A model generated the notes under the pieces. It was not told the origin of the DNA. It made no database searches and worked only from the letters and a program-made list of their open reading frames with translations. This document shows positions 62,162 to 64,000 of a stretch of DNA of 64,000 bases, piece after piece. A program made the translations under genes and the position numbers. The first letter of the stretch is position 1, and each line of letters starts with the position of its first letter. The DNA comes from Streptomyces sp. MA5143a (GTDB lineage: Bacteria > Actinomycetota > Actinomycetes > Streptomycetales > Streptomycetaceae): positions 61,877 to 125,876 of the forward strand of contig NZ_OLMK01000077.1 in assembly GCF_900290235.1 (NCBI RefSeq). Reading direction: 5' to 3'.

Positions 62162-63193
62162 TCAGCGGCGACGCAGGTGGAACTGGCCGGGCGTGGTGGA
62201 GGGGACGCCGGTGAGGATCTCCCGGAGCCCGCCGCTGACCACGTAGTCGCCGTACGGGGTCACGGCGACGGTGGTGGGGTCCTCGAACGGCCAGGTCTGG
62301 TCCCGCACGGTGCGCGCGCTGCGCCAGCAGTCGGTGGACCGCAGCTCCAGGACGGCGTCGCGGCCGGGGCGGCCGTCGGCCGGTGACAGGTCGTTGGACA
62401 CGACGACCAGGGAGCCGTCCGGGCGCAGGGCGATGCCGTCCATGGTGGCGGGCGCGCGGTCGAGGCGGACCTCGCTGACCTTGGGCCGCGCCGAGCGGGG
62501 GCGGTCGACGCGGAAGAGGCGGCCGCCGTCGTACTTGCCCATGAGGAGGAAACCGGCGGGGTGGTGGACGATGCCGTTGGGGCCGGTGGCCTCGGTGAGG
62601 AAGCGGTCGTCGCGGATGACGTGGAGGAGCCGGCCGGCGCGGCTGACCACGCTGATGGTGTCGACCCCGGTGTCGGTGACGTAGATGGTGCCCTCGCGGT
62701 CGACGGTGACGTCGTTGGCGCGGGGCTGGGCCTGTCCGTCGGACAGGTCGACCAGGTGCTGGACGGCACCTGTGTCGAGGTCGAAGACACCCACACCGGA
62801 GACCGGGGGCAGCGTCGGGTCGACGATGCCCATCAGCCGGAAGAAGTAGTCGGTGTAGGCGGCGAGGACGCGGCGGCGGGGCGCGTCCACGACGATGCCG
62901 AGAACCGACACACGGGCGAACGGGGCCACCAGCGGGGTCACGGTGCCGTCGGCGCGGACCACCGAGATGGTGCCCTGCGCACTGGACCCCACGAGGAAGG
63001 CCTTCCTCGTGGGGTCCCAGGCGACGCCCTCCGGGTACACGCCGGGGGCGGTGACGCTGAGGCTGCGCGGCAGCGGGCAGCGGGTGGACTTCGCGAACGC
63101 CGGCAGCGGGGTGGCGGCGACCGCCCCGCCCAGGGAGACCGCGGTGGCGAGTCTGAGCAGCGTGCGGCGGGAGGCCGGGGATGACACGTCCAT
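62162..63193 (-). CDS. Tat-exported SMP-30/NHL-like beta-propeller protein
   Basis: The 343-residue protein starts with a Tat-type signal (SRRTLLRLATAVSLGGAVAA, then AFA cleavage region) and has repeated propeller blades (GVAWDPTRKAFLVGSS, NDVTVDREGTIYVTDTG, GPNGIVHHPAGFLLMGKYDG, MDGIALRPDGSLVVVSND). This is the SMP-30/gluconolactonase-like fold; such enzymes open lactones using a bound metal. An outer-surface lactonase beside an exporter could process the product or a butyrolactone signal, which is inference. AGGAG is 7 bases before the ATG. Confidence 0.82.
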   Translation of the reverse strand: MDVSSPASRRTLLRLATAVSLGGAVAATPLPAFAKSTRCPLPRSLSVTAPGVYPEGVAWDPTRKAFLVGSSAQGTISVVRADGTVTPLVAPFARVSVLGIVVDAPRRRVLAAYTDYFFRLMGIVDPTLPPVSGVGVFDLDTGAVQHLVDLSDGQAQPRANDVTVDREGTIYVTDTGVDTISVVSRAGRLLHVIRDDRFLTEATGPNGIVHHPAGFLLMGKYDGGRLFRVDRPRSARPKVSEVRLDRAPATMDGIALRPDGSLVVVSNDLSPADGRPGRDAVLELRSTDCWRSARTVRDQTWPFEDPTTVAVTPYGDYVVSGGLREILTGVPSTTPGQFHLRRR

Positions 63194-63348
63194 GGTGTGC
63201 TCCTGGGAAAGGGGTGACGAAGTAACGGGAAAGTGGGCTGGGGCGACGCGTGGTCGCGCGGGCCGGGTCGTGTGATGGCGCACCTGATGCCCCGCTGGGG
63301 GGAAGCGCCGGGTCCGGCTGTCCAGCGGACATGGGAAAGGGTCCCGAG

Positions 63349-63381
63349 CCGCTCTGGAGAACCACTGAACCTGCGCTGAAC
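63349..63381 (-). promoter_or_regulatory. SARP-type box for the SMP-30-like gene and MMPL2
   Basis: Minus strand: GTTCAGC-N4-GTTCAGT, 8-bp spacer, AGAGCGG. The heptamers are the most alike of all copies; the -10 block is poor. It lies in the 382-base divergent gap (63194-63575), which holds no gene. Confidence 0.6.
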
Positions 63382-63427
63382 CGGCCATGGGCGGGCCGGA
63401 AGCGGTGCACGGCGCCCGAGGGGGGCG

Positions 63428-63460
63428 CTTTGGTCCGGCGCAAGGCGGGCTGCCTAACGT
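63428..63460 (+). promoter_or_regulatory. SARP-type box for the korA-like gene
   Basis: Plus strand: CTTTGGT-N4-CGCAAGG, 8-bp spacer, CTAACGT with TAACGT as a good -10, 116 bases before the GTG. Confidence 0.65.
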
Positions 63461-63575
63461 CCCGGCCTGCCAGGTCCCGTCGGCGTGCCCGGCGTCCCCG
63501 AGTCACGGGAAGCGCCGACGGGGTCCGGCCCACGCAGCGGCGCCGGACAGCGGAAAGCCAGAGGAGACGAGTCGC

Positions 63576-64000
63576 GTGACGGTAGACACCGTGGACATCG
63601 AAGAGGCCGAGCCGACATCGGCCGGGATCCGCACCAAGGAGGTGCACCGTCTGGACCGGGTGGTCATTCGGTTCGCGGGTGATTCCGGTGACGGTATGCA
63701 GCTCACCGGTGACCGTTTCACCTCCGAGACCGCCTCGTTCGGCAACGACCTGTCAACCCTGCCGAACTTCCCCGCCGAGATCCGCGCCCCCGCCGGCACC
63801 CTGCCCGGCGTCTCCAGCTTCCAGCTCCACTTCGCCGACCACGACATCCTCACCCCCGGCGACGCCCCCAACGTCCTGGTCGCCATGAACCCCGCCGCCC
63901 TCAAAGCCAACATCACCGACATCCCCCGCGGCGCCGAGATCATCGTCAACACCGACGAATTCACCAAACGCGCCATGCAGAAAGTCGGCTACACCACCAA
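63576..64000 (+). CDS. korA: 2-oxoacid:ferredoxin oxidoreductase alpha subunit, 5' part
   Basis: The gene runs off the right edge; 141 codons are visible. After ~30 residues comes VVIRFAGDSGDGMQLTGDRF, the start of the gamma/POR domain that is fused to the alpha subunit in KorA-type enzymes, then LPNFPAEIRAPAGTLPGVSS and VLVAMNPAALKANI. The enzyme decarboxylates a 2-oxoacid to acyl-CoA and reduces ferredoxin. AGGAG lies upstream of the GTG. With a SARP-type box ahead, it may supply acyl-CoA or reduced ferredoxin for the cluster. Confidence 0.85.
   Translation, partial: MTVDTVDIEEAEPTSAGIRTKEVHRLDRVVIRFAGDSGDGMQLTGDRFTSETASFGNDLSTLPNFPAEIRAPAGTLPGVSSFQLHFADHDILTPGDAPNVLVAMNPAALKANITDIPRGAEIIVNTDEFTKRAMQKVGYTT

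Noticed and set aside
59701..62214. An 837-codon plus-strand frame opposite MMPL2
   Set aside because: Same reason: a shadow of a clear membrane transporter gene on the other strand.
1..64000. tRNA, rRNA, prophage, insertion sequence or integrative element
   Set aside because: No transposase, integrase, phage structural gene, long terminal inverted repeat or recognisable RNA gene was seen by eye; a tRNAscan or Infernal run was not possible.

Overview
The window is high-GC DNA with Streptomyces-type gene content: malonyl-CoA synthetase matB beside a carboxyltransferase, an MreB-like mbl gene, an FxSxx-COOH peptide locus, an AfsA homologue, a SARP activator and two in-frame TTA codons. No rRNA, tRNA, CRISPR array, transposase or integrase was recognised. 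The gene at each edge is cut off.

Region 1 to 14.1 kb is chromosomal and mostly housekeeping: a DMT-type permease end, Trm112 and FkbM genes, a MEDS-STAS protein, an ATPase-LuxR regulator, an ATP-grasp protein, a secreted DUF3152 protein, a MerR-PP2C fusion behind a typical MerR promoter, then matB, a carboxyltransferase and mbl. Region 14.1 to 24.5 kb looks like a signalling or conflict island: a SLOG gene facing a two-TM SLATT-like gene, then a complete FxSxx-COOH locus (small peptide FxsA, radical-SAM maturase FxsB, an AAC(3)-family protein, TIR-like FxsC and the giant NTPase-TPR protein FxsT). Region 24.5 to 30.1 kb holds a hydrolase, a KstD-like flavoenzyme, a GNAT protein, and a cyclase-fold hydrolase divergent from a LysR gene.

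Region 30.5 kb to the right edge is an unusual biosynthetic cluster with no modular PKS or NRPS. One part is acyl and redox chemistry: SRPBCC protein, FAD monooxygenase, P450, and a four-gene operon of two CerJ-like KAS III homologues, an AMP-ligase and a PLP decarboxylase fused to an acyl carrier protein. Export and resistance are covered by two MMPL proteins and two MFS permeases, with a type II thioesterase nearby. Inside this sits a complete linear azol(in)e peptide cassette: a precursor with a nitrile-hydratase-like leader and a C/T/S-rich core, a fused cyclodehydratase (YcaO) and a SagB-type dehydrogenase. Next come a histidine kinase, a response regulator, an AfsA homologue, a second FAD monooxygenase and a HAD phosphatase. 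The end holds a Tat-exported SMP-30-like protein, MMPL2 and the start of a 2-oxoacid:ferredoxin oxidoreductase.

The strongest signal I found is a repeated promoter architecture. Two CTTCAGC-like heptamers 11 bp apart (7-4-7), followed by an 8-bp spacer and a -10-like block, lie ahead of nine transcription units between 33.4 and 63.5 kb, including the korA-like gene at the edge. This is the layout of SARP activator sites, and a SARP gene lies in the middle of the set. It defines a regulon and suggests that the cluster continues beyond 64 kb. I could not find such a box ahead of the azole-peptide operon, where control may instead run through the neighbouring kinase, the AfsA homologue and TTA codons (bldA) in sagB and the kinase gene.
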